A DNA stretch of 64,000 nt from Labilithrix sp. (GTDB taxonomy: Bacteria > Myxococcota > Polyangia > Polyangiales > Polyangiaceae), in assembly GCA_028287035.1 (NCBI GenBank), contig JAQBQL010000111.1:1-64000 (forward strand), written 5' to 3'. The notes beneath the pieces are model-generated. The model was given only the letters and a program-made list of their open reading frames with translations, did no database searches and was not told the DNA's origin. The position numbers and the translations under genes are program-made. Positions within the stretch are counted from its first letter, which is position 1, and each line of letters begins with the position of its first letter. Below are positions 8,365-17,663 of this stretch, piece after piece.

Positions 8365-10185
8365 ATGAGCGACCAGGGCTCGGCAGAAATCCACGCGACG
8401 CGCGTCGACCTCTCGGGGCTGATGACGGTGCTCGGCGAGCACCTCTATTCGACGCCCCTCGTCGCGGTGCGCGAGCTCGTGCAGAACGCCCACGACTCCT
8501 GCGTGCGACGCCGCATCGAGGAGAGCGGTCACGACGCGAGCGTCGCCCGCATCATGGTGCGTGTCGATCCGGTGGCGGGCATCCTCTCCGTCGAGGACAC
8601 CGGCGCCGGGCTGACCCGCGACGAGGTGATCGCGTACCTCGCGACGGTGGGCGCCGGCTACACGCGCAAGCTGCGCGCGAGCACGCAGTCCGGCGATCTC
8701 ATCGGGATGTTCGGGCTCGGCTTCCTCTCGGCGTTCGTCGTCGCCGACCGGATCTCCGTGACCACGAGCTCGTTCCAGGAGCCGGAGCGGGCGTGGCACT
8801 ACCAGAGCAAGAGCGGCGAGCGCTACACCCTCGAGCCCGCCGCGCCGCGCGCCGTGGGCACGATCGTCGAGCTGTCGCTGAAGGAGCGGTTCCGCTCGCT
8901 TGCCGACCTCGCGGTGCTGCGCGACGTGCTCACGCGGTACTGCGCGCTGCTCGCCATCCCGGTCTTCGCGGGCAATGGCCAGCCGGCGGTCAACGCCGAG
9001 GCGCCGCCGTGGCGTCACGTGGGCGAGGAGCATCCGGTCCGCGCGAAGAAGGCGCGCCTCGACTTCGCGGAGCGGTTCGAGCGGCGGTTCTCCCCGATCT
9101 GCACGATGGACGTGAAGACCGATCACGTCCGCGGGCTCCTCTGGATCCAGGATGGTGCGACGTTCGGCACGTCCGACAACCGGAACCTCTCGGTGTTCGT
9201 GCGCGGCATGCTCCTCGACGACGACGCGCGGGAGCTCCTCCCCGACTGGGCCGGCTTCGCGTCCGGCGTCATCGAGTCCCAGGAGCTCGTGCCCACTGCG
9301 AGCCGCGAGGATCTCCAGCGCGACGAGAACTGGTCGCGCGCCGCCGCATCGGTGAAGGCAGCGCTCATCGACGGGCTCGAGGGCATCGCGCGGCGCGAGC
9401 CCGAGTCGTGGCGCCGCGTGCTGGTCCGTCACAACGAGGCGCTCCTCGGGGCCGCCATGTGTGACGACCGCTTGTTCTCGCTGCTCGCCGACGAGCTCAC
9501 CATTCCGACGTCCGAGGGGGACCTCCCGGTCCGCACCGTGCTGAAGCGCGGCGACCAGAAGGCCTACGTGTCGCTGGCGACGCACGGCGGGTTCGAGGAG
9601 ATGCTCTTCCGCGCGCTCAAGGTGCCGATCGCGGTCGGGACGCGCTACGCGGTCATCCCCTTCCTCGAGCGCTGGTGCGAGGTGCGCGGCGGCTCCGTGA
9701 TCCGCCTCGGGACCCAGGCCGGCAACCAGCAGGTGTTCCGGGCCGCGAGCGTGGCGCCCGAGGAGCGCGCCTTCCTGGAGAAGAGCCTCGCGCGCCCCGG
9801 GCAGCGGGTGGTGACCGCGCGGTTCGCGCCGCGCGAGCTGCCGCTCGTCCTCGTCCCCGACCGCGAGGTGGAGCTGAAGCGCCGTCTCGAGAACGATGCC
9901 GCCGACAAGCGCATCGCGAGCGCGGCGCTCGGCCTGGCCCGGCTCTACACGAAGAAGATCGACGCGCAGGTCGAGGCCGACCTCTACGTGAACCTGGACT
10001 CGCCGGCCATCGAGGCGCTCCTCGCGGCGCGCGGCCGGCCCGGCGTCGAGACCGGGGCGCGCCTGCTCCGCGCGCTCGCGACGCTGATGAGCGGTGGTGG
10101 CGAGGGCTCCGCGGCGCTCGACCTGTCCGCGACGCTCGAGGAGTACACGGGGGCGGTGTGCGCGCTGCTCGCCCCGCGCGACTGA
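8365..10185 (+). CDS. Hsp90 (HtpG)-like chaperone ATPase
   Basis: 606 residues. The GHKL ATPase domain is at the N-terminus: HLYSTPLVAVRELVQNAHDS (Glu37, Asn41), VEDTGAGLTRDEV (Asp78 motif) and GDLIGMFGLGFLSAFVV (glycine lid). The middle domain follows, with NLSVFVRGMLLDDDARELLP and ELVPTASREDLQRDENW resembling the Hsp90 catalytic-loop Arg region. The C-terminal third is divergent and has no MEEVD-like end. It belongs to the divergent Hsp90-like group rather than the classical HtpG. ATP-driven remodelling of client proteins is the family role; clients are unknown. The next gene encodes a helical-repeat protein 39 bases downstream, a likely partner. Confidence 0.85.
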   Translation: MSDQGSAEIHATRVDLSGLMTVLGEHLYSTPLVAVRELVQNAHDSCVRRRIEESGHDASVARIMVRVDPVAGILSVEDTGAGLTRDEVIAYLATVGAGYTRKLRASTQSGDLIGMFGLGFLSAFVVADRISVTTSSFQEPERAWHYQSKSGERYTLEPAAPRAVGTIVELSLKERFRSLADLAVLRDVLTRYCALLAIPVFAGNGQPAVNAEAPPWRHVGEEHPVRAKKARLDFAERFERRFSPICTMDVKTDHVRGLLWIQDGATFGTSDNRNLSVFVRGMLLDDDARELLPDWAGFASGVIESQELVPTASREDLQRDENWSRAAASVKAALIDGLEGIARREPESWRRVLVRHNEALLGAAMCDDRLFSLLADELTIPTSEGDLPVRTVLKRGDQKAYVSLATHGGFEEMLFRALKVPIAVGTRYAVIPFLERWCEVRGGSVIRLGTQAGNQQVFRAASVAPEERAFLEKSLARPGQRVVTARFAPRELPLVLVPDREVELKRRLENDAADKRIASAALGLARLYTKKIDAQVEADLYVNLDSPAIEALLAARGRPGVETGARLLRALATLMSGGGEGSAALDLSATLEEYTGAVCALLAPRD

Positions 10186-10224
10186 CTCTTTACGCGCGGC
10201 GCGTCTCCGCCGAACATCGCCCGC

Positions 10225-12492
10225 ATGAACCTGTGGGACTGGGTCAACGACGCCGAGGAGCGCCTCGCCGAGGCGGGCCACAAGCGGCTCGCCGAGCTCA
10301 TCGATCGCATCCCGTCCGAGGTCTGTGACGATCACCACGACCGCGTCGATGCGCTCGTGCCCGAGGCGCTCGCGCTCGCGAAGGGCGTCGGTGAGCCGTG
10401 GCTCGAGGTGTTCCTCAAGCACTGGAGCCTGCAGAGCAAGGTGCTCCATCGCATGGACGGACGCGCCCTCGGCGAGGCGGTGAGCCTCGTCGAGCTCGCA
10501 CACCGCGAGGAGACGCGCGCCTGCCCCCAGTCGGTGTGCGCGGTGCAGGATCTCGCGGCCGCCTACGGGTTCGTCGACGGCGCGGGATACGCGGAGGAGC
10601 GCAAGGAGGTCGCCCGCGAGACGCTCGCGCGGATCGATACGAGCTGGTCTTGCTTCACGTGCATCTCCGGCGAGTACGCGGGCGCGCTCCTCGACGAGGG
10701 CGACTTCACCGGTGCGCTGGCGTACGTCGAGCGGCAGGGCGCCACGCTCGTCGCCGCCGGCAAGCCGCGCGCGGTCCACGAGCTCTCGCGGTCACGCCTC
10801 AACGCGCTCGTCGGGCTCGAACGCTGGCAGGAGGCTCTCGACTTCGTGGCCGAATACGAGAAGAACGGCCGGGACGACGAGCATCACCAGCTCTGGCGCC
10901 GGCTCGACCGGGCACGGCTCTTCGCGGAGCTCGGACGGCCCGACGAGGGACGAGCGATGTTGCCGCCGGTCCACGAGATTCTGCCGACGCCGCTCTTCTA
11001 CGAGCCCTGGACGCTCGCACGCCTCGCCCTGATCCGCGCCGGCGCCCTCGCGAACGACAGCGAGCTCGGCGCCACGCTGCAGCGGTTCGTCGAGCGGCTC
11101 GAGCAGCAGGGCGTCGGACGCACCACCCTCGAGCTCGCGCATCGCCATGGCGAGCTCGCCCTCGAGCGCGGCGCCCCGCACGTCGCGCGCCGCGCCCTCG
11201 GCGCCATGGAACGCGCGGCGAAGCTGCTCCATCGCCCGCTCGGCGCGCTCGACCGGATCGCGCAGCTGCGTGCGGCCATCGACGCGGCGCCCGGGCTCGC
11301 CTCCGTCGAGCTCCCGGAGACCGAGGACGGCCTCGACGCGGCGCTCGCGGCGACCGACGTCAGCGAGGAGCGGGCCCTGCTCCTCCTCGAGGCCGCGCAC
11401 ACGCGCTTTCCGGCCTCGTCCCGCGTGGCGACGATGCTCTTCTCGTGCCTCATGAAGAACGGCCTCGAGGGCGAGGCGCTGGCGACGCTCGAGGCCTTCC
11501 ACGAGCGCACCATCGACAACGACGCCCTGCTCCTCGTCGGCCATCAGCTGACGCTCCGTCCCGAGCACCGCGAGCGGCTCGTTGCGCTGGCGGAGCGGCA
11601 CCGCGTGAGCGCCGCGGACGACGCGTCGCGGTCGCTGGCCGACTGGCTGCTCGCGCGCAGCGAGCATGCGCAGGGCCGCTGGCGCGAGTGCCTGGCGCGC
11701 CTCGACGCGGTCCTCGCCGCGCGGCCGTCGGCGATCAATGCGCGGATCATGTACGCCGAGGTCGCGCGGCGGCTCGGCGACCACGCGGCCGCCGTGGCCA
11801 AGCTCGACGAGGTGCTGGAGCTCGGCGCCGAGCCAGGCCCGGCCGACTGGGACCGCATGACGAGCGCGGCCATCCTCGGCGACTGGGCGCGCGTGCGTCA
11901 CTCCGCGAGCCGCATCGGTTACCAGCTCGAGGGCGAGGGACCGATCGACGAGCGCATGGGCACGTGCCGCATCCAGATCGACGAGGACGGCGGCACGATC
12001 GCCTGGGCGCGCCGCATCTCGCCGGTGACCGCCCGCATCGTGTCGGTGGCGCCGCCGCCGCGCACGCTGCGCTACCTCGATGTCGTCGCCTTCGATGCGA
12101 CCCCGCAGAACGCGCCGCCGGCGACCGAGGAAGAGCGCGCGGAGCACACGTTCATCTACCCGTACGTGGCGACGCTCTCGAAGGGCGGCTACCGCGCGTT
12201 CGAGATCGACGGCGTGCACCCGGGTGACCGTCTGCAAGCGATGGAAGAGGCGATGGAGGGCCTCGGCGTCACGCTGCGCGTCCTCGGCTCCGGCGACTAC
12301 CAGGTCGGCGAGGAGCGTGGGCTCTACGCGGCCCTTGCCGTGCCGGCGGACGTGACCGACCAGGAGGTGTGCGCGAAGCTCGAGGAGGCCGCAGGTGACG
12401 CGCGGATCACCTTCACCGGGCTCGCGCGCGCGGCCGGCAACACCGCGCTCGCCGAGCGGCATGCCGCGCTGCACGAGGAGCTCGGCTTGTGA
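10225..12492 (+). CDS. Large TPR-like helical repeat protein paired with the Hsp90-like gene
   Basis: 755 residues, almost entirely alpha-helical with TPR-like spacing, for example EALDFVAEYEKNGRDDEHHQ, LALERGAPHVARRALGAMER and INARIMYAEVARRLGDHAAA. The opening MNLWDWVNDAEERLAEAG and the Cys-containing SCFTCISGEYAGALLDEGDF look conserved but unfamiliar. The last ~200 residues change character, being beta-rich with WARRISPVTARIVSVAPPPR, and may be a separate domain. No signal peptide is seen, so cytoplasmic. TPR proteins act as Hsp90 co-chaperones in eukaryotes; adjacency suggests an analogous role, which is inference. Confidence 0.7.
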   Translation: MNLWDWVNDAEERLAEAGHKRLAELIDRIPSEVCDDHHDRVDALVPEALALAKGVGEPWLEVFLKHWSLQSKVLHRMDGRALGEAVSLVELAHREETRACPQSVCAVQDLAAAYGFVDGAGYAEERKEVARETLARIDTSWSCFTCISGEYAGALLDEGDFTGALAYVERQGATLVAAGKPRAVHELSRSRLNALVGLERWQEALDFVAEYEKNGRDDEHHQLWRRLDRARLFAELGRPDEGRAMLPPVHEILPTPLFYEPWTLARLALIRAGALANDSELGATLQRFVERLEQQGVGRTTLELAHRHGELALERGAPHVARRALGAMERAAKLLHRPLGALDRIAQLRAAIDAAPGLASVELPETEDGLDAALAATDVSEERALLLLEAAHTRFPASSRVATMLFSCLMKNGLEGEALATLEAFHERTIDNDALLLVGHQLTLRPEHRERLVALAERHRVSAADDASRSLADWLLARSEHAQGRWRECLARLDAVLAARPSAINARIMYAEVARRLGDHAAAVAKLDEVLELGAEPGPADWDRMTSAAILGDWARVRHSASRIGYQLEGEGPIDERMGTCRIQIDEDGGTIAWARRISPVTARIVSVAPPPRTLRYLDVVAFDATPQNAPPATEEERAEHTFIYPYVATLSKGGYRAFEIDGVHPGDRLQAMEEAMEGLGVTLRVLGSGDYQVGEERGLYAALAVPADVTDQEVCAKLEEAAGDARITFTGLARAAGNTALAERHAALHEELGL

Positions 12493-12495
12493 GCG

Positions 12496-14271
12496 TCACT
12501 CCGGGCAGGCCGGGTCGTTGACGATGTCGACGTCGTCGAGCGAGAGGCCGGCGTAGGCGCAGCCCGCATCGGCGCTCTGGACGGACGCCAGGAGCGGCAT
12601 CGCGTGCCCGGCGAGCTTCGGATCGAGGCACCTGGTGAAAGGGGCCCACCCGTTCGCAGGCGGGAGCGTGGCCCCGGCGACCAGCAGCGTGGCCGCGGTC
12701 GGGCTCGTGGTCCTGTAGAAGAGGCGCAGCTGGGGGCCGCCCGCGCCGGTCTTCGCGTCGGGCACGGTGACGTTCTGCGACAGGCTCGAGTACGCGCAGG
12801 TCGCGCCGGCCTGGAGCCTGCCGTAGCTCGTGCCGCCGTGCGCCGACCCGGTCACGTACCCGAAGGTGGCGCCGTCCTGCAGAAAGGCGATCCAGGGGCG
12901 GCTCGTGCCGCCGCTCTCGAAGCCGCCGTCCACGACGCTGCCCGGCTCGGCGCACGCCGGGTCGCTCACGATCGCGAGGTCGTCGAAGATGAAGTCGACC
13001 GCCGGGGCGGCCTGTCCGCACGTGCCGGAGCTCGGGCCGCTGACCGCGAAGTCGAGCGCGTGCGCGAGGCCGCGGCCCCACTGGGGAAGGCACACCTTCG
13101 CGGCCTCGAAGACGCCGGTGCCCCGGATCTCGGCAACGGTCCGGCCGGAGGCGAGCACCGTCATCACGCCCTGCGCCGTGCCGCGCACGCTCAGCGAGAG
13201 CGCGGGGTTCTGCTTGCTGCTCGCGGGCATCGAGATGGCGCCGGTCAGGCGGGCCGATCCGCAGACCGTCGTGGCCGAAAGGTGCCCGGCGCGGCTGCCC
13301 GCGGTGCCGGCGCCGACCGCGATCTCGGCGCCCGCCGCGCTCGCGGTCCACCCTCCCGAGGCCTCGAAGTCGGGATTGCCGATGGTGCCGGGCGACGGGC
13401 ACGTGGGGGCGGGCGCGAGCTTCACGTCGTCGAGCGCCTTCGCGCTGCCCCCGAAGGGGCCTGCCGAGGCGCACGTCCCCTCGAGGCGCAGCAGCAGGTC
13501 GCCGCCGTAGGCGCGCTCTCCGAGGCAGACCGTCTGACGCACGTAGCCCTTCGTCGGCGGACCGGTCACGAAGCGGCCGTTCAGGCCGAGCTGGTAGACG
13601 CCGCTCGTGCAGGTCGCGAAGCCCTTGCCGTCGCACGTGCTGGAGATGGTGAGCGCGAGCGGCTCGGCGTCGGAGAAAGTTGGCATCGCGAACGTCTGCG
13701 AGGCGACCTGGGCCGCGGTGCAGTCGTCCGAGAAGCGGGCGAGGCCGGGGCTCAGCTGGCCGGGAGCACCGGCGGCCGCGGGGTCGATCGAGAGCCCCCC
13801 TTCGAGCTTCCACGCGCCCGCGGGCATGTCCTGGAACGCCGGATCCTGCGGACCGCCGCTCCACGCGCACGCCCCGTCCTGCGTCTTCGCGTAGCCGGTG
13901 ACGCACGAGCACGCGGCGGCCTCGCCCTGCACGGTGCACGTCGCGTGCGGGCCGCACGGGGCAGCGGCGCACTTCGAGACGCACGGTCCGCCGCCGGGAG
14001 CCTCGAAGCCCGGCGCGCACGCGTTGCAATCGGGGCCCACGTGGCCGTCGCGACATGCGCACGTCATGGATCCGTTTGCGACGGTGCAGGTGCCGTGCGC
14101 TCCGCAATCGACCGCGCAGCCCGCCTCGTTCTCCACGTCGACGACGGACCCGTCGCCGTACGCGGTGCTGCAGGCGGTGGACACCGCGAGGGCCAAGGCG
14201 ACGACGAGCGCCGCGACGGCTGCGCCGACCACTCCGCTACGCGCGCTTCCCTGGGCCCCCCGCTGTGTCAT
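12496..14271 (-). CDS. EGF-like lipoprotein with carbohydrate-binding-like beta domains
   Basis: 591 residues from ATG 14271. A hydrophobic signal ends in the lipobox VSTAC, predicting an exported lipoprotein. Residues ~40-110 hold Cys-rich EGF-like units (CAVDCGAHGTCTVANGSMTC and CGPHATCTVQGEAAACSC). The rest comprises three repeated beta-rich segments, each containing patterns such as NPDFEASGGWT, DGGFESGGTSRPWI and DDLAIVSDPAC. They resemble discoidin or carbohydrate-binding-like folds. The ORF remains open upstream to 14418 but the lipobox fixes the start. It lies 34 bases after the luxC-like gene on the same strand, so co-transcription is possible. Function is unknown; surface adhesion is a guess. 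Confidence 0.7.
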   Translation of the reverse strand: MTQRGAQGSARSGVVGAAVAALVVALALAVSTACSTAYGDGSVVDVENEAGCAVDCGAHGTCTVANGSMTCACRDGHVGPDCNACAPGFEAPGGGPCVSKCAAAPCGPHATCTVQGEAAACSCVTGYAKTQDGACAWSGGPQDPAFQDMPAGAWKLEGGLSIDPAAAGAPGQLSPGLARFSDDCTAAQVASQTFAMPTFSDAEPLALTISSTCDGKGFATCTSGVYQLGLNGRFVTGPPTKGYVRQTVCLGERAYGGDLLLRLEGTCASAGPFGGSAKALDDVKLAPAPTCPSPGTIGNPDFEASGGWTASAAGAEIAVGAGTAGSRAGHLSATTVCGSARLTGAISMPASSKQNPALSLSVRGTAQGVMTVLASGRTVAEIRGTGVFEAAKVCLPQWGRGLAHALDFAVSGPSSGTCGQAAPAVDFIFDDLAIVSDPACAEPGSVVDGGFESGGTSRPWIAFLQDGATFGYVTGSAHGGTSYGRLQAGATCAYSSLSQNVTVPDAKTGAGGPQLRLFYRTTSPTAATLLVAGATLPPANGWAPFTRCLDPKLAGHAMPLLASVQSADAGCAYAGLSLDDVDIVNDPACPE

Positions 14272-14305
14272 CGCGTCTGCGATCGTATCATGCGGCCCGC
14301 CGCTT

Positions 14306-15358
14306 TCAGGCGTCCCGCAGATCCACGGGCCCGTCGAGCGCGGGCCGCTGCATGAAGCCGAGCGCCGCGACGCGGATCCCGGTGGGCGCGAGGGCACGGG
14401 CCGCCGCGCCGTCGTCACTGCCGACCACGGTCAGCGCAGCGCGCCACGGGCCGAGCGCCGTCATCGCCTGGGCGAGGTCCTCGCACGCGGCGACGTGCAG
14501 GTGGCGGTAAGGCGGCGGAAGGACGAGCGGCGCGCCGGGCGGCGCGACGCCGATCGCGTGCTCGGTGCCGACGAAGGCGCGGCCCGCGTACGTCATGGTC
14601 GCGACGTACCGCGCGGCAGCGGCTCGCTCCTCTCCGGGAAGAGCGCCGCGCGGCACGGCCGCGGTGAGCTCCTCGAGCGCCTCGTGGAGCGCGGTCGCGA
14701 ACGCCACGGCGCGCCCTTCGTCGCCCTCGACGAGCGCGGCGCGCGGGCTCAAGCACCCGCGCTGATCGAAGACGACGACGTCACGCGCGAGGCTCGCCGC
14801 GGCGCTCGTCAGATCGGCCCGTGCGCTCACCCACGCCACCCCGAGGCCGCTGCCGTGACCACGGACGCGGACCCCTGGACGAGCCCTGGCGTGCACGTCG
14901 GCGATGGTCTCGTCGCGGCCGTAGACGTGGATCTCGCCATGCTCGACCGAGGCGACGTCGAGCGCCTCGTCCAGCACGACGCCCAGGTCTCCGCCGGCCC
15001 GCATCGCCGCGACGAGCGCGCGCGCGAACGCCGGATCGCGCCGCGACGGGCGCACCCGCACCTCCGTCGAGGCCGCTCGGGCGATGGCAAGGGCCCGCAG
15101 CGCGCCGACGAACACGTTCGCCGAGAGCACCACGGCGATGGCCGGTGCGTCGCCGGCGCGGGCCACCAGCGAGGTCAGCTCCTCGTCGGTGGCCTCGAGC
15201 TCGAGGTGCTCGTCGAGCGCGAGCGCCACTCCCTCCGGCGAGAGCGCCGTCGACTCGACGATCGCGGCCACGAGCGCTTCCCGGTCGGCGAGCGCGGCGC
15301 GCGCGGCGCGCTGGATCCTGCGGACGTCGGCGATGCGCTCACGGGCGCCGCGTGTCAT
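14306..15358 (-). CDS. LuxC-like acyl-CoA/acyl-protein reductase
   Basis: 350 residues. Family signs for PF05893 are IAVVLSANVFVGALRALAIA followed by VRVRPSRRDPAFARALVAAM, GRDETIADVHARARPGVRV, GHGSGLGVAWVS (nucleotide-binding region), and VVVFDQRGCLSPRAALVEG with the likely catalytic Cys. LuxC reduces an acyl group, passed from LuxE as an acyl-enzyme, to a fatty aldehyde with NADPH. At 350 residues it is shorter than the roughly 480 of luminous-bacterial LuxC but within the range of non-luminous relatives. The ATG overlaps the stop of the luxE-like gene by 4 bases, strongly implying a coupled pair. No luxAB genes are present in the window. Confidence 0.82.
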   Translation of the reverse strand: MTRGARERIADVRRIQRAARAALADREALVAAIVESTALSPEGVALALDEHLELEATDEELTSLVARAGDAPAIAVVLSANVFVGALRALAIARAASTEVRVRPSRRDPAFARALVAAMRAGGDLGVVLDEALDVASVEHGEIHVYGRDETIADVHARARPGVRVRGHGSGLGVAWVSARADLTSAAASLARDVVVFDQRGCLSPRAALVEGDEGRAVAFATALHEALEELTAAVPRGALPGEERAAAARYVATMTYAGRAFVGTEHAIGVAPPGAPLVLPPPYRHLHVAACEDLAQAMTALGPWRAALTVVGSDDGAAARALAPTGIRVAALGFMQRPALDGPVDLRDA

Positions 15359-16467
15359 CGGACGGCCGCGCGGCCCATGATCTCGTCGATGGCGATCGAG
15401 CATCCTCGCGGCGGGGCGCCGGGCGCGCGGCCGAGGAGCACGAAGCCATCCCCGACGCGCCTGACGCGGTCCTGCGTGAGGACGGCGACCGCGCTGTCGA
15501 CATTCATGAGATCCAGGATCTTCGCAATGCCCTCCTCGCCGTCGGCGACCTCGTCGAGCGTGTCCGGGTCGACGGGAACGACGCGCGCCCACGGCGGCTC
15601 CGCGTACAGGCCGAGCGGGGCGCCTCGGTCGAAGAGCGTGCGCTCGTAGAACTGGCTGCTCAGCTCGGTCATCCCGTACTCGGCGACGATGGCGCGCACG
15701 TCCAGCCCGAACGCGCGCGCGAGGTCCGACCGCAGCACGTCCGCCGGGACCTCGCGGCTCCGGCCCTTGTACCCGCCGGTCTGCATGACCCGGCTTCCGG
15801 TCGGCAGCCGGAACGTGTCCTTCCCGAGGCCGTCGATGAAGTGCACGAACGCGAAGGACGTCCCGAGGACGAGCATCGGCTCGTTCCGCGCGAGCGCCTG
15901 CGCGACGCGCTCGTCGAAGGCGCCGAGGTCGAGGATGCCGTCCGCATCGAGCAGATACGTGGCCGAGGACGGCGCGGGGTGTCCGAGCTCCCGCACGAAC
16001 GTCTCGCACATGCGGCCGAGCGAGGAGTCCGCGGCGGCTTCGCGGGGCGGCGCGAGCACGACGACCGGGATGCGGCGCTCGAGGTCCCGCGCGAGCCAGC
16101 GGCGGCCGAACGAGAGGGCCGCGTGGTCGTACGTCGCGACGTCCTGCATGGCGTGCTCGCCCCGCGTGCCCACGGTGGTGCCGCTCGTGCGGAACGTCGC
16201 GCGGGCGAGCTCCGGCGGGAACGTGGCGACGCGCGTGATCTTGAACGCGTCGGTCGGGACCGGCGGGATGTCGCCGGCGCGCGCGAGCGCCCCCGGGTCG
16301 ACGCCGCGCGCCGCGCACAGCCGCGCGAACCCGGGGATCCGGGCCGCCTGGTGGCGAGCGAGGTCGCACGCGAGGGCGTCGAAGGACTCGGGCGGCGCGT
16401 CGTTCTGGTCGAAGGCGGTGACGAGCGCACGGGCGCGCGCGTGCAGAGCCGAGCTCGCGGGATCCAC
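15355..16467 (-). CDS. LuxE-like acyl-protein synthetase (adenylate-forming)
   Basis: 370 residues. The protein activates a fatty acid with ATP and forms an acyl-enzyme for the reductase. The sequence shows IPPVPTDAFKITRVATFPPE, the adenylation loop FRTSGTTVGTRGEHAMQD, SFAFVHFIDGLGKDTFRLP, SRVMQTGGYKGRSREVP and IVAEYGMTELSSQFYER. These correspond to the LuxE/PaaK-type AMP-binding fold. Its end overlaps the start of the LuxC-like reductase and its start is 22 bases after a lipoprotein lipase. A substrate cannot be read from sequence; a free long-chain acid is the family expectation. Confidence 0.85.
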   Translation of the reverse strand: MDPASSALHARARALVTAFDQNDAPPESFDALACDLARHQAARIPGFARLCAARGVDPGALARAGDIPPVPTDAFKITRVATFPPELARATFRTSGTTVGTRGEHAMQDVATYDHAALSFGRRWLARDLERRIPVVVLAPPREAAADSSLGRMCETFVRELGHPAPSSATYLLDADGILDLGAFDERVAQALARNEPMLVLGTSFAFVHFIDGLGKDTFRLPTGSRVMQTGGYKGRSREVPADVLRSDLARAFGLDVRAIVAEYGMTELSSQFYERTLFDRGAPLGLYAEPPWARVVPVDPDTLDEVADGEEGIAKILDLMNVDSAVAVLTQDRVRRVGDGFVLLGRAPGAPPRGCSIAIDEIMGRAAVR

Positions 16468-16489
16468 GCCTCCGTGCTACCTCCGCGCG

Positions 16490-17533
16490 CTACCGCTGGC
16501 CAGCAGAGCCGTGGGATGAAACCTCACCGTCGAGGGACGAGGCGATCTTCCGGTAGAAGACGAGGTGATCGAACCCGGTGAGCACGTGCGCGCGGTCCTT
16601 CGGCTGTCCGACCTCGTCCAGGTGGTCGGCGGGGATGCAGCCCTTGAAGATGCCCCACTTCGCGCTCTCGACCGTGACCATGCCGTCGTTCGGGAGGAGC
16701 GCGGTGCCGTGCGCGACGAACGCCGCCGCCGGCACGAGCGAGAGGTCCATCGCGTCGCGGATGCCGAGGCGCGACGAGAGCGTGCCCTCGCAGGCGATCT
16801 GGTCCTTCGTGTTCGGCACGCCGGCGACGTTGCTGACGCCGGCCCACGAGAGGTAGGTCACGCGCGGGTCGTCCTTCACCTCGGGGTTGAAGGTCCGCGC
16901 CGTGTAGTCCTCGCTGATCGAGCGGAGCGCGCCCTTCAGGTCACTGTTCCCGGCGAGGTCCTTCGACGTGTACGTCGTCGCCCAGGCCGAGGCGATCGCG
17001 CTCACGGCCTTGTTCATGTCGTCCGAGACGACGCCGAGCAGCACGTCCGCGATGTGCGAGCCGTGGTGGGGCGTCGACACGGTGGTGAGCGACGCGACGC
17101 GGTCGCCGTAGCCCAGCTTCCCGATGACGTAGCGCGCGTCGAGGCCGCCCATCGAGTGAGCGATCACGTGGACCTGCGCCGGGTCGCAGCCGGGATGCGC
17201 GCGGCACTCCTCGCGCGCCGCGTCGATGTGGGCGGCGAGCTGGACGGCGCGCTCGGGCACGCTGCGGTACGGCGAGACCTGCGCCTCGTGGACGACGTGG
17301 CCGTCCTTCCGGAGCGCGTCGGCGACGCGGTAGAAGCTCCAGCGGTTCGTGCGCGAGCCGTCGAAGCCGTGCGCAAGGACGATGGCGTGCCGCGACGCCT
17401 TCACGGTGAACGCGTCGTCGGTGGCCGCCGCCGCTTCGTCGGGCGCCTCCGCCGAGCAACCGGCAGCGAGCGTCCCCAGCGCCAGGGACGCGGTGACGAC
17501 GGCGAGGGAGAGGGCGCGGGCAGCGACGTTCAT
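16490..17533 (-). CDS. Lipoprotein triacylglycerol lipase (alpha/beta hydrolase)
   Basis: 347 residues from ATG 17533. The start was chosen because the next residues form a signal ending in a near-perfect lipobox, LGTLAAGC. The lipase features are the oxyanion motif HAIVLAHGFDGS, the nucleophile elbow VHVIAHSMGGLDARY with catalytic Ser, an Asp in LLPNDGMVTVESAKWG and a late His in TGFDHLVFYRKIA. This matches family I Pseudomonas/Burkholderia-type lipases, which usually need a foldase; none is seen nearby. It would act at the outer membrane or cell surface on triglycerides or esters. The luxE-like gene begins 22 bases downstream, so the released fatty acid could feed that pair. Confidence 0.88.
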   Translation of the reverse strand: MNVAARALSLAVVTASLALGTLAAGCSAEAPDEAAAATDDAFTVKASRHAIVLAHGFDGSRTNRWSFYRVADALRKDGHVVHEAQVSPYRSVPERAVQLAAHIDAAREECRAHPGCDPAQVHVIAHSMGGLDARYVIGKLGYGDRVASLTTVSTPHHGSHIADVLLGVVSDDMNKAVSAIASAWATTYTSKDLAGNSDLKGALRSISEDYTARTFNPEVKDDPRVTYLSWAGVSNVAGVPNTKDQIACEGTLSSRLGIRDAMDLSLVPAAAFVAHGTALLPNDGMVTVESAKWGIFKGCIPADHLDEVGQPKDRAHVLTGFDHLVFYRKIASSLDGEVSSHGSAGQR

Positions 17534-17663
17534 GGCGGGCGATGTGTGCAAGCGTGGGACCACGCAGAAACACCCTCGAAAGGCCGGCAAATGGGCCCTT
17601 CACTAATTCCGGCCACTGGGCCAGGATCCCCGGCGATCGGATCGCGACGGATCCATCGACGAG
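17534..17663 (-). promoter_or_regulatory. Upstream region of the lipase-luxE-luxC run with an inverted repeat
   Basis: This 130-bp gap is the largest within the minus-strand run and probably holds the lipase promoter. GGCCGG (17582-17587) and CCGGCC (17609-17614) form an inverted repeat with 21 bases between, including AT-rich CACTAATTCC. It could be a terminator for the aminotransferase transcript or an operator. I could not assign convincing -35/-10 or -24/-12 elements. Confidence 0.3.

Noticed and set aside
14306..16467. Bioluminescence operon
   Set aside because: Only LuxC and LuxE relatives are present; no luxA, luxB or luxD genes in the window.
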